Shown: positions 42,756-51,909 of the stretch, one piece after another | How positions within the stretch are numbered: the first letter of the stretch is position 1 | How the letters are laid out: each line of letters opens with the position of its first letter | DNA from: BQJU01 sp965229635 | Lineage (GTDB): Bacteria; Bacteroidota; Bacteroidia; Chitinophagales; Saprospiraceae | DNA length: 64,000 bases | Reading direction: 5' to 3' | NCBI GenBank assembly: GCA_965229635.1 | Contig: OZ245894.1 | Location: forward strand, 4,650,001 to 4,714,000 | The notes under the pieces: generated by a model | Seen by the model: the letters and a program-made list of their open reading frames with translations, nothing else | Databases searched by the model: none | What the model was told of the DNA's origin: nothing | Translations under genes and position numbers: made by a program

Positions 42756-45670
42756 ACTTGAATCAAAAACTCTACCAAATTGGTGTCGCTATCCAGCTCC
42801 AGCTTTTTACGGAGGCGATAGCGACTGATCTCTACACCACGGACGGAAATATTCATCAGTGGCGCTATTTCCTTCGTGGATAAGTTCATGCGTAAATAGG
42901 CACACAACTTCTGGTCTTTGGGGGTTAACATGGGGTAATTTTCCCGCAGGCGCTTAAGATAGTCTTCGTGTACCTGATCAAAGTAGAGTTCAAACTGTTC
43001 CCAGTTGTTGTCCAGGCGAATATCCTCATCGATGGCTCGGATGAGTTGTTTGATTTTTCGCTTATTCTCCGTCTCTGCCTTTGGCAGCATTTTATTGAGG
43101 TCTTGTTTGATCTTTAGCAAGATCTCTCCCTTTTGCACCAGGTGCATGGCGGCGGAGGCCAGTTTGCTGTTTTTGTGACTGATGTCGGCACGGAGTTTTT
43201 CATTGCGTAAGCGAATGATTTCTGCCTCGGATTTTTCCACCTCTTGTTTAAATTCTGCTTCTTTCTTTTGCAATGTCCGTGCCTGCTCAATCTTTAATGC
43301 ACTGGTTTTTTGATCCACCTTACGGTAGTAAAAGCGAATCAGGCCCCATACCAGTGCCATCGCAACCAAAAGATAAATCATTTTCGCCACCGTGGTGAGG
43401 TACCAGGGCGTAGCAATGGTAAAATTAAATATGGCTGGTTCACTCAGTTGACCATAGGCGTTTTGGGCTTGAACCACAAAGCGGTACCGACCGTGGGGTA
43501 AATTGGTATATTCCTTCTCTGTTTGTTCGCCCCATTCCGACCAGCCTTCCTCAAAACCCTGGAGTTGATACCGGTATTGCAATTGGCGTATTTGCTCATA
43601 ATACGGAGCTGAAAAACCAAATTTAAAATCATTAATATTAGGTGCAAATGCGAGGCCCTGCTTTGAAGTCGTTAGTGGACCAACTGCAATCACGGAATCC
43701 TTTTGTGTGGTGGAAATGACTTCTCTGATCAGGGTTTTGAATGGGGTATTGGCTGTTTTTTCGCGGTTAGGGTTATAATGGATAAATCCCTTTTCAGTGG
43801 CAATAAAAATGTGATCCGGTGAAGCGGCGTACACGTATTCATACCCTTCCATCAGCTCTCTTTGGATGTGGTTGAAGTAGTGCTTGTCAATTTTATTATA
43901 AATCCCTTTTTCCTGCACTTTTAGCACCCCAAATTCATCATCAATCGAAAACCAGATGTTGCCGTTCTGGTCTTGCACCAGGCGTTTCACATTGTGGTTG
44001 TCACCAAATATCTCGGTCAGTTCCCGGTGTTTTACGAAGTGGTCCGAGGCCCTATCGTAGGCGTAAATACCCTGGGGGGTTGTGAAAACCAATTCACCAC
44101 GGATCATACTTACATTGATGGATATATTGGTGGGTAACCCATTTGCTGAATCATAGAAGGCCACCGTATCAATTTGTTGACCATCCTCCCGCAGCGTGAT
44201 CTTATAAATTCCTTTATAGGCGTGAGAAACCCAGATGTTCCCCTCATTATCCTCCTCCATCACCCGTGCCGATTCATCAAATCCATCCAGGCGATGCAGA
44301 AACTTCCAGGGTAATGTGCCTTCTCCTACATTTTGATTTCGCTGATAGAGCAATAGTCCGGAGTAAGTCCCTTCAATTGCATAATTGGGGTGTTGTTTGA
44401 GCAACATGAACTTCCAGGCACCATTTACTGCCGAAAATTGTTTGGTCTGATTATTGTTCAGAAAATAGGCACCATGGTGTTGTCCAATGAGCAAGTGGCC
44501 GTCGAGTTGATCGAGTGTCCATACCTGACCATCCGAATTTTTGACAAGCTCAAAAGACAGACGAGAAAAGGGATTGTCCCTGATGTTCCAATCCGTAGCG
44601 AAGAGGCCTTGGTTGGTGCCCAGATAAAGCTTGCCCTGATAAAGGCTGGCCGCGTAGCCAGTACCTTCTACCCCGACATCAGATCGCAATAGTGAGAAAG
44701 GGGCATTGATTTCCACATAGTCAATGCCATTGTCCAGTGCCAACCACAGATTTTGATGGTAATCTTGCTCGATGCTAAGTACGGTATTGTTCTGTAATCC
44801 GGTAGCTTGATTCAGGTGTAAAACCGGCTGACCTCTCTGATTGATAATGAGGAGTCCATTTGTAGATGTCCCAATGGCATACTGTGCATTTTGAATAGCG
44901 CTTGCACAGTAAATATTGTTGCTTTTCAGAAATTCATCCGAAGGAGTGATCCATGGCATTACCTTACCTTCACCATTCATCAAATAAAGACCATCCGTTT
45001 CGGAAAACAGCAACAATTGATCTTTGCCGTGTGGCAATACCTCCATGATGTTGATGCCTTGAAGCGGCGTATCAATTGCCAACGGTAGAAAACTATCTCC
45101 TTCCCAGCGGTAGAGTTTTCCATTGTTTTCCTGGACGATCAGCTGGTTACGACAGAAATAGAAATTTTGGAAGCGCTGTTGCGGCTTTACCACACGTAAT
45201 TCCTCCGCATCTTTAATAAAAATGGCCTCCTGCGCACAGAAAAATACCCCTTGTGAAGTCGTGAAAATCTTCCAGATGTCTTCAAAAGACCGAAATGCTT
45301 CTGGAACAAGCTCCACTAATGAGGCGTATTGAAGTTCTCCGTTTGGGGCCTTTTCCAAATACCCAAAGTCATCCTGACTTCCAAGATAGATTTGCCCCTG
45401 AGTATCCCTGGCCAGGGAACGAACGATCGTGCGATTGGGTAAGGAGAGCACTTTCCATTGGGTACCATCAAATTCCAGCAAGCCCTTATTGTTACCGAAA
45501 TAAATGATCCCGGAAGCACTCTGCAAAATATCCCAGTTTTGGGTGCCCGCATTGTAATTGGTCTTTGTGAAATTGTTGACGCCCGGAGTACCTGCCAAAT
45601 GGTATTGCGCCCTGAGCGGAAGAGTATGAAGGACTAAACACAAGCTTGCGCAAAGCAATGAATTTCTCAT
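42752..45670 (-). CDS. two-component-propeller regulator with periplasmic sensor and LuxR-type HTH
   Basis: 972 residues; signal peptide 1-22. Reg_prop beta-propeller repeats fill about 25-640 (e.g. DILQSASGIIYFGNNKGLLEFDGTQW, NIWVSHAYKGIYKI), a Y_Y_Y domain about 655-740 (RYQLQGFEEGWSEW, LPHGRYRFVVQAQN), one membrane span about 745-765, a coiled coil, and a C-terminal HTH (DQKLCAYLRMNLSTKEIAPLMNISVRGVEISRYRLRKKL, cited by ends). No histidine kinase domain: a one-component transmembrane regulator. It probably senses oligosaccharides and controls the flanking glycan genes. Confidence 0.88.
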   Translation of the reverse strand: MRNSLLCASLCLVLHTLPLRAQYHLAGTPGVNNFTKTNYNAGTQNWDILQSASGIIYFGNNKGLLEFDGTQWKVLSLPNRTIVRSLARDTQGQIYLGSQDDFGYLEKAPNGELQYASLVELVPEAFRSFEDIWKIFTTSQGVFFCAQEAIFIKDAEELRVVKPQQRFQNFYFCRNQLIVQENNGKLYRWEGDSFLPLAIDTPLQGINIMEVLPHGKDQLLLFSETDGLYLMNGEGKVMPWITPSDEFLKSNNIYCASAIQNAQYAIGTSTNGLLIINQRGQPVLHLNQATGLQNNTVLSIEQDYHQNLWLALDNGIDYVEINAPFSLLRSDVGVEGTGYAASLYQGKLYLGTNQGLFATDWNIRDNPFSRLSFELVKNSDGQVWTLDQLDGHLLIGQHHGAYFLNNNQTKQFSAVNGAWKFMLLKQHPNYAIEGTYSGLLLYQRNQNVGEGTLPWKFLHRLDGFDESARVMEEDNEGNIWVSHAYKGIYKITLREDGQQIDTVAFYDSANGLPTNISINVSMIRGELVFTTPQGIYAYDRASDHFVKHRELTEIFGDNHNVKRLVQDQNGNIWFSIDDEFGVLKVQEKGIYNKIDKHYFNHIQRELMEGYEYVYAASPDHIFIATEKGFIHYNPNREKTANTPFKTLIREVISTTQKDSVIAVGPLTTSKQGLAFAPNINDFKFGFSAPYYEQIRQLQYRYQLQGFEEGWSEWGEQTEKEYTNLPHGRYRFVVQAQNAYGQLSEPAIFNFTIATPWYLTTVAKMIYLLVAMALVWGLIRFYYRKVDQKTSALKIEQARTLQKKEAEFKQEVEKSEAEIIRLRNEKLRADISHKNSKLASAAMHLVQKGEILLKIKQDLNKMLPKAETENKRKIKQLIRAIDEDIRLDNNWEQFELYFDQVHEDYLKRLRENYPMLTPKDQKLCAYLRMNLSTKEIAPLMNISVRGVEISRYRLRKKLELDSDTNLVEFLIQV

Positions 45671-45877
45671 GGCGTAATTCGGTTGATTGAAAGTGCAACA
45701 AGAAACTTATGATTTTGATTAATGCTTGCTCAATTTAATGAATAATACCTACTATTTCAAATGATCAAAAATCGAAATTGAGCAACTAGAACTTATGGAG
45801 TTTAAGATGCGTGTATAATTTTAAATAATTGATTTTCAGTATTTTAAAAATATTCGTCATTGTAAATAGAGAATGAT

Positions 45878-45929
45878 TGATGTAGTCATGTTGTAGTGGT
45901 TTATTCCCCTAGATGTAACCAAGATGTAC
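45878..45929. promoter_or_regulatory. CTACATCA-family operator, two inverted-orientation pairs
   Basis: TGATGTAG at 45878, TGTTGTAG at 45889, AGATGTAA at 45911 and AGATGTAC at 45922; both pairs are 11 bp apart and the pairs are 33 bp apart. In the 332-nt divergent region between the regulator and GH16. A possible promoter element TAAATTTG lies at 45962-45969. Confidence 0.7.
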
Positions 45930-46002
45930 TTTTTAATTGAACGATCTACGCGTAGTTCCGTTAAATTTGTCCAAACCCAATTTCAGGAAAAGAATATTTC
46001 TT

Positions 46003-46863
46003 ATGAAAAACCCTAATCCATTCTTTCTTTTGATTTTGCTTCCGATCATGTTCGCCACTTATAGCTGCCGGGAAGTTGAAGACATCGATTTGCAGGGATG
46101 TACTTTCCCGGAAGGTCTGGACGGCTACGATCTGGTTTGGAGTGATGAATTTGAAGGCGAGACCATCGACCTTTCCAAGTGGTCTTTTGACCTGGGAGAC
46201 GGTTGTCAAATCAGTCCAGATTTGTGTGGCTGGGGCAACAATGAGTTAGAATATTACACTGATCGCCCGGAGAATGCCTTTGTGAGTGATGGGTTACTCA
46301 ATATCAAAGCCATTCGTGAAAACCCGCTTTATCAGGGAGAACACCTGTATACATCCGCACGTATGGTGACCAAGAATAAGGGTGACTGGAAATACGGCCG
46401 CATCGATGTTCGGGCCAAAATGCCGATTGGTCAGGGCCTGTGGGGAGCCATCTGGATGCTTTCCACGGAGAACGCCTACGGACCGTGGCCGGTTAGCGGC
46501 GAGATTGATATCATGGAATATCTGGGTAATACCCCAAACCGTATGTTTAGTACCATTCACTACGGACATGACTTTTGGCGATTTACCAGCAACGACTTTT
46601 TCCTGGAATCAGGTAGTTTTCACAACGACTTTCACAATTTCACCTTGCTATGGAATGAAAACTGTATCAAGTTTTTAGTGGATGGTAATGAAGTGGGCGA
46701 TCCCTTTACGCGCACCACTACCCTACCCACCACCTGGCCGTTTGATCAGAAGTTTCATTTGTTGCTCAACCTGGCCGTTGGCGGCAACCTGCCGGGAAAT
46801 CCTGACGGATCCACTGTCTTCCCACAAATTATGCAAGTTGATTACGTCCGGGTATATCAATAG
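46003..46863 (+). CDS. GH16 beta-glucanase (laminarinase) lipoprotein
   Basis: 286 residues from MKNPNPFFLLIL (46003); the in-frame start 66 nt upstream adds a non-signal leader. Lipobox ATYSC. Catalytic motif GEIDIMEYLG with nucleophile Glu about 167, Asp 169 and acid/base Glu 172; other GH16 features are LVWSDEFEGETIDLSKW, WGNNELEYYTDRPENAFV and PFDQKFHLLLNLAVGGNLPG. It cleaves internal beta-1,3 (or mixed) glucan linkages at the cell surface. Followed 36 nt later by the secreted repeat protein. Confidence 0.93.
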   Translation: MKNPNPFFLLILLPIMFATYSCREVEDIDLQGCTFPEGLDGYDLVWSDEFEGETIDLSKWSFDLGDGCQISPDLCGWGNNELEYYTDRPENAFVSDGLLNIKAIRENPLYQGEHLYTSARMVTKNKGDWKYGRIDVRAKMPIGQGLWGAIWMLSTENAYGPWPVSGEIDIMEYLGNTPNRMFSTIHYGHDFWRFTSNDFFLESGSFHNDFHNFTLLWNENCIKFLVDGNEVGDPFTRTTTLPTTWPFDQKFHLLLNLAVGGNLPGNPDGSTVFPQIMQVDYVRVYQ

Positions 46864-46899
46864 ACATCTTATTTTCTAATCAATTATAAACTCAAGTGT

Positions 46900-48600
46900 A
46901 TGAAAAACATATTTACCTTACTTACTATGCTCACTTTTGCGGTAGCTGCCCTGGCTCAAAACCCGCAAATTCCGATTGATTTTGAATCGACTTCCCTGAC
47001 TTATACCTTTACTGATTTTGCCGGAGGAGCTGCTACGATTATTGACAACCCACAATCTTCAGGCATCAATACCAGTGCCAAAGTAGGCCAAATGGTCAAA
47101 TCTGATGGAGACGTCTTTGGCGGTAGTACCCTGGCTTTGGAAGGACCGGTTGATTTTGGCGACAACAATGCCATTAAGATGAAGGTCTACGCCAATCGGG
47201 TGAATGCGCCGGTGTTATTTAAGTTTGAAGGCCCAACTCCGGTAGAGGTGGCCGCCGTAACAACGGTAGCCAACGAATGGGAAGAACTCACTTTTAGTTT
47301 TGCGGGCTTGACTAATCTGGAATTCACAGCGATTACCATTATCTATGATCTGGGAGTTGTAGGTGACGGAAGTGCTGATTTCACTTTACTTTTTGATGAT
47401 ATCGACTTTACAACTACCTCTGGTGGTGTGCAGTTACCCATTGATTTTGAATCAACTACCCTGACTTACAACTTTTCGGACTTTGCCGGAGGCGTGGCAA
47501 CGGTGATTGATAACCCACAATCTTCAGGCATCAATACCAGTGCCAAAGTAGGCCAGATGATCAAATTTGATGGAGATGTATTTGGTGGTAGTACCCTGGC
47601 TTTAGGTGCAGCTTTGGATTTTGGTACCAACAACGCCATTAAAATGAAAGTATTTGCCAATCGTGTGGGAGCTCCGGTGACGTTTAAGCTGGAGGGGCCT
47701 GCTCCGGTGGAAAGGGCTGTAAGCACCACTGTAGCCAACGAATGGGAAGAACTGACCTTTAACTTTGCGGGATTAACCGGAGGCGTCTATACCGGCATTA
47801 CTATCATCTATGATCTGGGTGTTGTGGGTGACGGAAGTGCTGATTTCACGCTGCTTTTTGATGATATGGAATTCACTACGGCTACCGGCGGTGTATAACT
47901 GCCAATCGATTTTGAATCCACGACGCTTGACTATGTCTTCTCCGATTTTGCAGGTGGCGTAGCGACGATCATTGACAACCCACAATCTGGAGGTATCAAT
48001 ACCAGCGCCAAAGTAGGCCAGATGATCAAGTTTGCCGGAGAAGTGTTTGGTGGTAGTACCCTGGCATTGGGAAGCCCGGTTGAATTTGGGACTAATACCA
48101 TGATTACCATGAAAGTGTTTGCCAATCGCGTCGATGCTCCGGTAACCTTTAAGCTTGAAGGACCAGTTCCGGTAGAATTAACAAGTAATACCACGGTAGC
48201 TAATGAATGGGAAGTCCTGAGCTACGATTTCAGCGGATCTACGGAAGCGGTTTATACTGGTATCACCATCATTTACGATCTGGGTGTTGTAGGTGACGGT
48301 AGTGCTGATTTTACCATGCTATTTGACGACATTCGCTTTCCAGGTGGTGTGGCAGTGAAGGACCTGGGGGAGCTCGGGGTTGATTACTTCCCCAATCCGG
48401 TCAGCGATCAAATGACGATCAATGCACCAAATGCAATTGAGTTTATTGAGGTGTTTAATATGGTTGGTCAAAACGTTTATCGCGAAAGGACAGCTGATCA
48501 AATTCGCAACGTTGATCTTTCTAACCTGACTCCTGGCACCTACTTCCTGCGCATAACCATCGACGGAGAAGTGGGGACTGGTAAATTCATTAAGCAGTAA
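46900..48600 (+). pseudogene. T9SS-exported triple-repeat glycan-binding-like protein with internal stop
   Basis: Signal peptide (MKNIFTLLTMLTFAVAALAQ) followed by three tandem 155-residue beta-sandwich repeats starting near 46966, 47431 and 47896 (each begins PIDFES and ends FDDxxF), then a type IX C-terminal sorting domain (YFPNPVSDQMTIN...GTYFLRITIDG). The codon at 47896-47898 is TAA where repeats 1 and 2 have CAA/CAG (Gln), so translation should stop after repeat 2 and lose repeat 3 and the sorting signal. All else is in frame. Probably binds beta-glucan. Confidence 0.75.
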
Positions 48601-48624
48601 ACACTTACCTACAATACTAAAATC

Positions 48625-48653
48625 GTCCCTGTGGTCTGAACGGCCACGGGGAC
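48625..48653 (+). terminator. hairpin between repeat protein and sugar permease
   Basis: GTCCC-GTGG / CCAC-GGGAC stem with one bulged position, 9-nt loop, followed by CCTTTACC. Lacks a strong U-tract: attenuator or mRNA-stability element rather than a full terminator. Confidence 0.45.
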
Positions 48654-48682
48654 CCTTTACCTAAACCTAGAATCCTGTCATC

Positions 48683-50242
48683 ATGCGGAAAAATTACTTC
48701 GTGATCATGGTCGCGTTGATCGTGGCCCTGGGTGGCTTTCTCATGGGGTTTGACGCCTCAGTCATTTCCGGTGTAAACAAATTTATCGAGGTAGAATTTT
48801 CCCTCACCAAACTCCAACTGGGCTGGGCGGTAAGTTCTCTGACCTTATCCGCTACGCTGGCCATGTTGGTGGCCGGACCGTTAAGCGATGAGATTGGCCG
48901 GAAAAAGGTGTTGACCTACGCGGCCATACTCTATGCCATTTCTGCCATCGGCTCTGCTATCGCTCCTACCTTTCTTTTCCTCGTTATTGCCCGAATGATT
49001 GGCGGCATCGGTGTTGGTGCATCCCTGATCATCGCTCCGATGTATATCGCTGAAATTGCTCCTGCGGAATTGCGTGGAAGGATGGTTTCTTTCAATCAGC
49101 TCAACATTGTCATTGGTATTTCGGTGGCTTTTTTCACCAACTACCTCATCTTGCAGCTGGGGCAATCGGATGCTGCCTGGGCGCAGACCTTGAAGTTTGA
49201 CGAATACAACTGGCGGTGGATGCTTGGCCTGGAGGCGCTTCCGGCGGTCCTCTATTTCTTCGGTTTATTTGCCGTACCGCGTAGTCCGCGCTGGCTCATC
49301 ATGAAGGGTAAGTTTGACGAAGCCCTCAAAGTGATGAAAATGGCTTCCGGCGAAGAGGCCGCTGAGGAAGCTCTGAAATCCGTCAAATCAGCTTTGAATC
49401 AGGACCAGGAGAAATCAAAGAAACTTCCAATTGGGGAGCTGTTTCGGCCTGCCATGAAACTGGTGCTAACGATTGGAATTGTGGTGGCGGTTTTACAGCA
49501 GATCACTGGTATCAATTCCGTATTCTTTTACGCCCCTATGATCTTTGAACAGTCGGGAATCGGTACCGATGCCTCTTTTGTGCAGGCCATTTTGGTAGGA
49601 CTGGTCAATCTGGTGTTCACCATTCTGGCCATCGCTTTTGTAGACAAATTGGGGCGTAAGCCGTTGCTGATATTTGGCGTAACAGGCATTGCGCTTTGCA
49701 TGTTTTTATTGTCGTACGGCTTCAGCCAAGCCTCCTATACATTGACAGAGACCTCCGTGGTCAGTCTTCCTGCCGAGATCAAACAAGATCAGCTGGCTGC
49801 TTTGGTTGGTGTGCCATTTGATAGTGACCTTAGCTACAAAAAAGCACTCACATCCGCGTTGGGTGAGGATATTGTAAAAACATACGAGTCACAATTGATT
49901 ACGGCTGCGGCCAATATGAATGCGATGCTTATCCTAATCAGTATTCTTGGATTTGTGGCCTCCTTTGCCATCTCCATTGGTCCGGTAATGTGGGTGTTGT
50001 TTTCGGAGTTGTTTCCCAACCGCATTCGCGGCCTGGCCATTTCCTTTGTTGGATTAATCAATTCAGCGATAAGCTTTCTGGTGCAGCTGGTCTTTCCCTG
50101 GGAGCTGAGTACATTAGGAAGTAGTACTACTTTTCTGATTTACGGTGTTTTTGCAGCACTAGGCCTGGTTTTTATCCTCTTAGTGGTGCCGGAAACCAAG
50201 GGGAAATCTTTGGAAGAACTGGAAGCCATTCTGGTAAAATAG
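48683..50242 (+). CDS. sugar-porter MFS transporter
   Basis: 519 residues, 12 spans. Sugar-porter motifs: GFLMGFDASVISG in the first helix, DEIGRKKVL, RMIGGIGVGA, LRGRMVSFNQ, VPRSPRWLI, QQITGINSVFFYAP, DKLGRKPLLI and PETKGKSLEELE. Proton-coupled import of glucose or a related sugar released by the GH16 and partner enzymes. The last two bases of the TAG stop are also the first bases of a miniature inverted-repeat element. Confidence 0.93.
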   Translation: MRKNYFVIMVALIVALGGFLMGFDASVISGVNKFIEVEFSLTKLQLGWAVSSLTLSATLAMLVAGPLSDEIGRKKVLTYAAILYAISAIGSAIAPTFLFLVIARMIGGIGVGASLIIAPMYIAEIAPAELRGRMVSFNQLNIVIGISVAFFTNYLILQLGQSDAAWAQTLKFDEYNWRWMLGLEALPAVLYFFGLFAVPRSPRWLIMKGKFDEALKVMKMASGEEAAEEALKSVKSALNQDQEKSKKLPIGELFRPAMKLVLTIGIVVAVLQQITGINSVFFYAPMIFEQSGIGTDASFVQAILVGLVNLVFTILAIAFVDKLGRKPLLIFGVTGIALCMFLLSYGFSQASYTLTETSVVSLPAEIKQDQLAALVGVPFDSDLSYKKALTSALGEDIVKTYESQLITAAANMNAMLILISILGFVASFAISIGPVMWVLFSELFPNRIRGLAISFVGLINSAISFLVQLVFPWELSTLGSSTTFLIYGVFAALGLVFILLVVPETKGKSLEELEAILVK

Positions 50243-50414
50243 AGTTGTTCTGTTGGGGTAGTTTGGTGGGAAAATTAGTCCATTTTCAACCGCACGATCC
50301 CGATATTTTATCGGGATTGAAGAAGTATAGCCTTAGCTACACGACTGAAAAAAGGCATAGTGCGGGAAGGAAAGGGGGAATTTGCACCCGAAATAATCCT
50401 AGCAGAACAACTCT
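50241..50414. mobile_element. MITE family 1, copy A
   Basis: 174 bp bounded by AGAGTTGTTCT and its inverted copy AGAACAACTCT (50404-50414). Flanked by AAT on both sides, a possible 3-bp duplication. About 80 percent identical internally to copy B at 59933-60094, which is in the opposite orientation. Internal GCATAGTGCGGGAAGG and TATAGCCTTAGCTACACGAC are conserved. Confidence 0.75.
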
Positions 50415-50423
50415 AATAAAAAA

Positions 50424-50462
50424 AGAGCGGGAGAAAGGTCATTTGCTCCTTTCTCCCACTCT
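50424..50462. terminator. bidirectional terminator between permease and cold-shock gene
   Basis: AGAG-GGGAGAAAGG / CCTTTCTCCC-CTCT stem with one mismatch, 9-nt loop, A-run on the left giving T-run for minus-strand transcripts. Confidence 0.75.
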
Positions 50463-50531
50463 AATTAGTGCCTATTGCGTCAATTGTATTACAATAACAT
50501 TTTGGCTAGAGCCAAATAAAACGCAATCCCA

Positions 50532-50801
50532 TTACACTACTTCTACCTCTTTCGCCATCAGGCCTTTGGCGTTTTTTTCAATTCTAAATTTGACCTGATC
50601 ACCCACTTTAACGGGATCATCCAACTCGGAGACGTGCACAAAGACACGGCTAGACAAATCTTTGGAATGAATGAATCCATAGCCTCTTGACCGGTTGAAA
50701 AATTTGACAAAGCCGGTCCGAAACTTTTTGGGCTTCTTTTCTACTGTACTTGTTTCCGCTCCTCTACTAAAGAAAGCTTTAAGTTTGCTAAATAAATTCA
50801 T
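50532..50801 (-). CDS. cold-shock-domain protein
   Basis: 89 residues from MNLFSKLKAFFSRG (50801). The cold-shock OB domain occupies about 25-89 with the RNA-binding RNP1 (RGYGFIHS) and RNP2 (RVFVHVSEL) motifs. A basic N-terminal extension of 25 residues makes it longer than CspA. Single-stranded nucleic-acid chaperone. Its start codon lies 1 nt from the stop of the upstream racemase gene, so it may be co-transcribed. Confidence 0.88.
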   Translation of the reverse strand: MNLFSKLKAFFSRGAETSTVEKKPKKFRTGFVKFFNRSRGYGFIHSKDLSSRVFVHVSELDDPVKVGDQVKFRIEKNAKGLMAKEVEVV

Positions 50802-50802
50802 C

Positions 50803-51873
50803 TCAAATAACTTTTTTATCAATATAATCAGAATTGAGCACACTAAGTGCTCCCATATACTTTAACTTAAAGGAGATCAAATCTCCTACTTTGTAGTTGC
50901 GGTCCGTTTCTCCCAGGTCGACGATCAACATGTCAGAACTGGCATTAATCACCTCCAGCTCCGGATCATCAGGCATTAAATACTCGGGCGAAACATCCAG
51001 CAAACCCACATCAATAATGGCCCGGAAGGAGGTCTTTCCGTAGTGTTCTTCCTCCACTTCGTAAATATCTCCGGAAGGATTGGCGGCCATTTCTCCAATC
51101 GGCACCTTGGGCTTTTCCGTGATTTCAATGATTTCGGAAAACAAACGGAAAACGTCGGTTTCCAATCCAGGGATCGGCATTCCATCGAAAAGGTTGTTGC
51201 CAAAATAGAGCACTTCTCCTATTCGAAAGTGATTGATCGCCGCCGGTACCTGTCGGCGGAAAAGCAGGGGAAACACCACAGATGTTCCACCACTTACCCA
51301 GGGGATTGTTTTGCCAAATTTTACCTCCACCAGCTGTTTGTACAAGCTCAACTGAATGAGTTTATCGTGTGAAGGCATGACCCCATGCAGACAGTTGAGG
51401 TTTGCACCAATAGCCACTACCTCGATATTAGGAAAGTTAAAAACCTTTTCGTAGAAGTCCATCAAGTGCTCACCCATGATACCTTCCCGCAGATCACCCA
51501 GTTCGATCATGATGGTCACCTTGTGGGTTTTACCTTGCCGTACCGCCTCATCGGAAAGCTCCCTGATGGTTTCACTCTCGGAATTAAAGGTGACATCGGC
51601 GTATTTGACCACTTCTTCAATGCTTCCCTTGGGAGGAGGCTTAATGTAAACGGTTTGCACTTCAGGTGCAATCTCCTTAATTTTTTTGAGGTTGCTCAAG
51701 CGGCTGTCGCAAACTTCCTTCACACCTAAATTCAAAACTTCCTGAAGGAAAAGCTCGTTACCACACAACAATTTGGTAACCACCGCCCACTCAATATTGT
51801 GCTCCTTAAATACATTATCCAGGAACCTGTAGTTTTTCTTTAATTTGTCCCGGTATAGCTCTATATATGCCAT
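50803..51873 (-). CDS. PLP-dependent amino-acid racemase (alanine/ornithine racemase-like)
   Basis: 356 residues. Alanine-racemase-type PLP barrel with Lys34 (VVTKLLCGN) as the internal aldimine. VSGGTSVVFPLL resembles the PLP-phosphate loop, NHFRIGEVLYFGNN is typical of the Orr/YhfX-like branch, and a C-terminal beta domain ends LGETDRNYKVGDLISFKLKYMG. Differs from canonical Alr, which is encoded 37 nt upstream. Substrate may be ornithine, lysine or another amino acid. Confidence 0.8.
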   Translation of the reverse strand: MAYIELYRDKLKKNYRFLDNVFKEHNIEWAVVTKLLCGNELFLQEVLNLGVKEVCDSRLSNLKKIKEIAPEVQTVYIKPPPKGSIEEVVKYADVTFNSESETIRELSDEAVRQGKTHKVTIMIELGDLREGIMGEHLMDFYEKVFNFPNIEVVAIGANLNCLHGVMPSHDKLIQLSLYKQLVEVKFGKTIPWVSGGTSVVFPLLFRRQVPAAINHFRIGEVLYFGNNLFDGMPIPGLETDVFRLFSEIIEITEKPKVPIGEMAANPSGDIYEVEEEHYGKTSFRAIIDVGLLDVSPEYLMPDDPELEVINASSDMLIVDLGETDRNYKVGDLISFKLKYMGALSVLNSDYIDKKVI

Positions 51874-51909
51874 AAAAATTGGATTTAGACAATAGATTTA
51901 AATCTATTA

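Noticed and set aside
50245..50598. Open frame similar to one at 59866-60159 on the other strand
   Set aside because: Similarity arises because both are translations of MITE family 1; no independent coding evidence.
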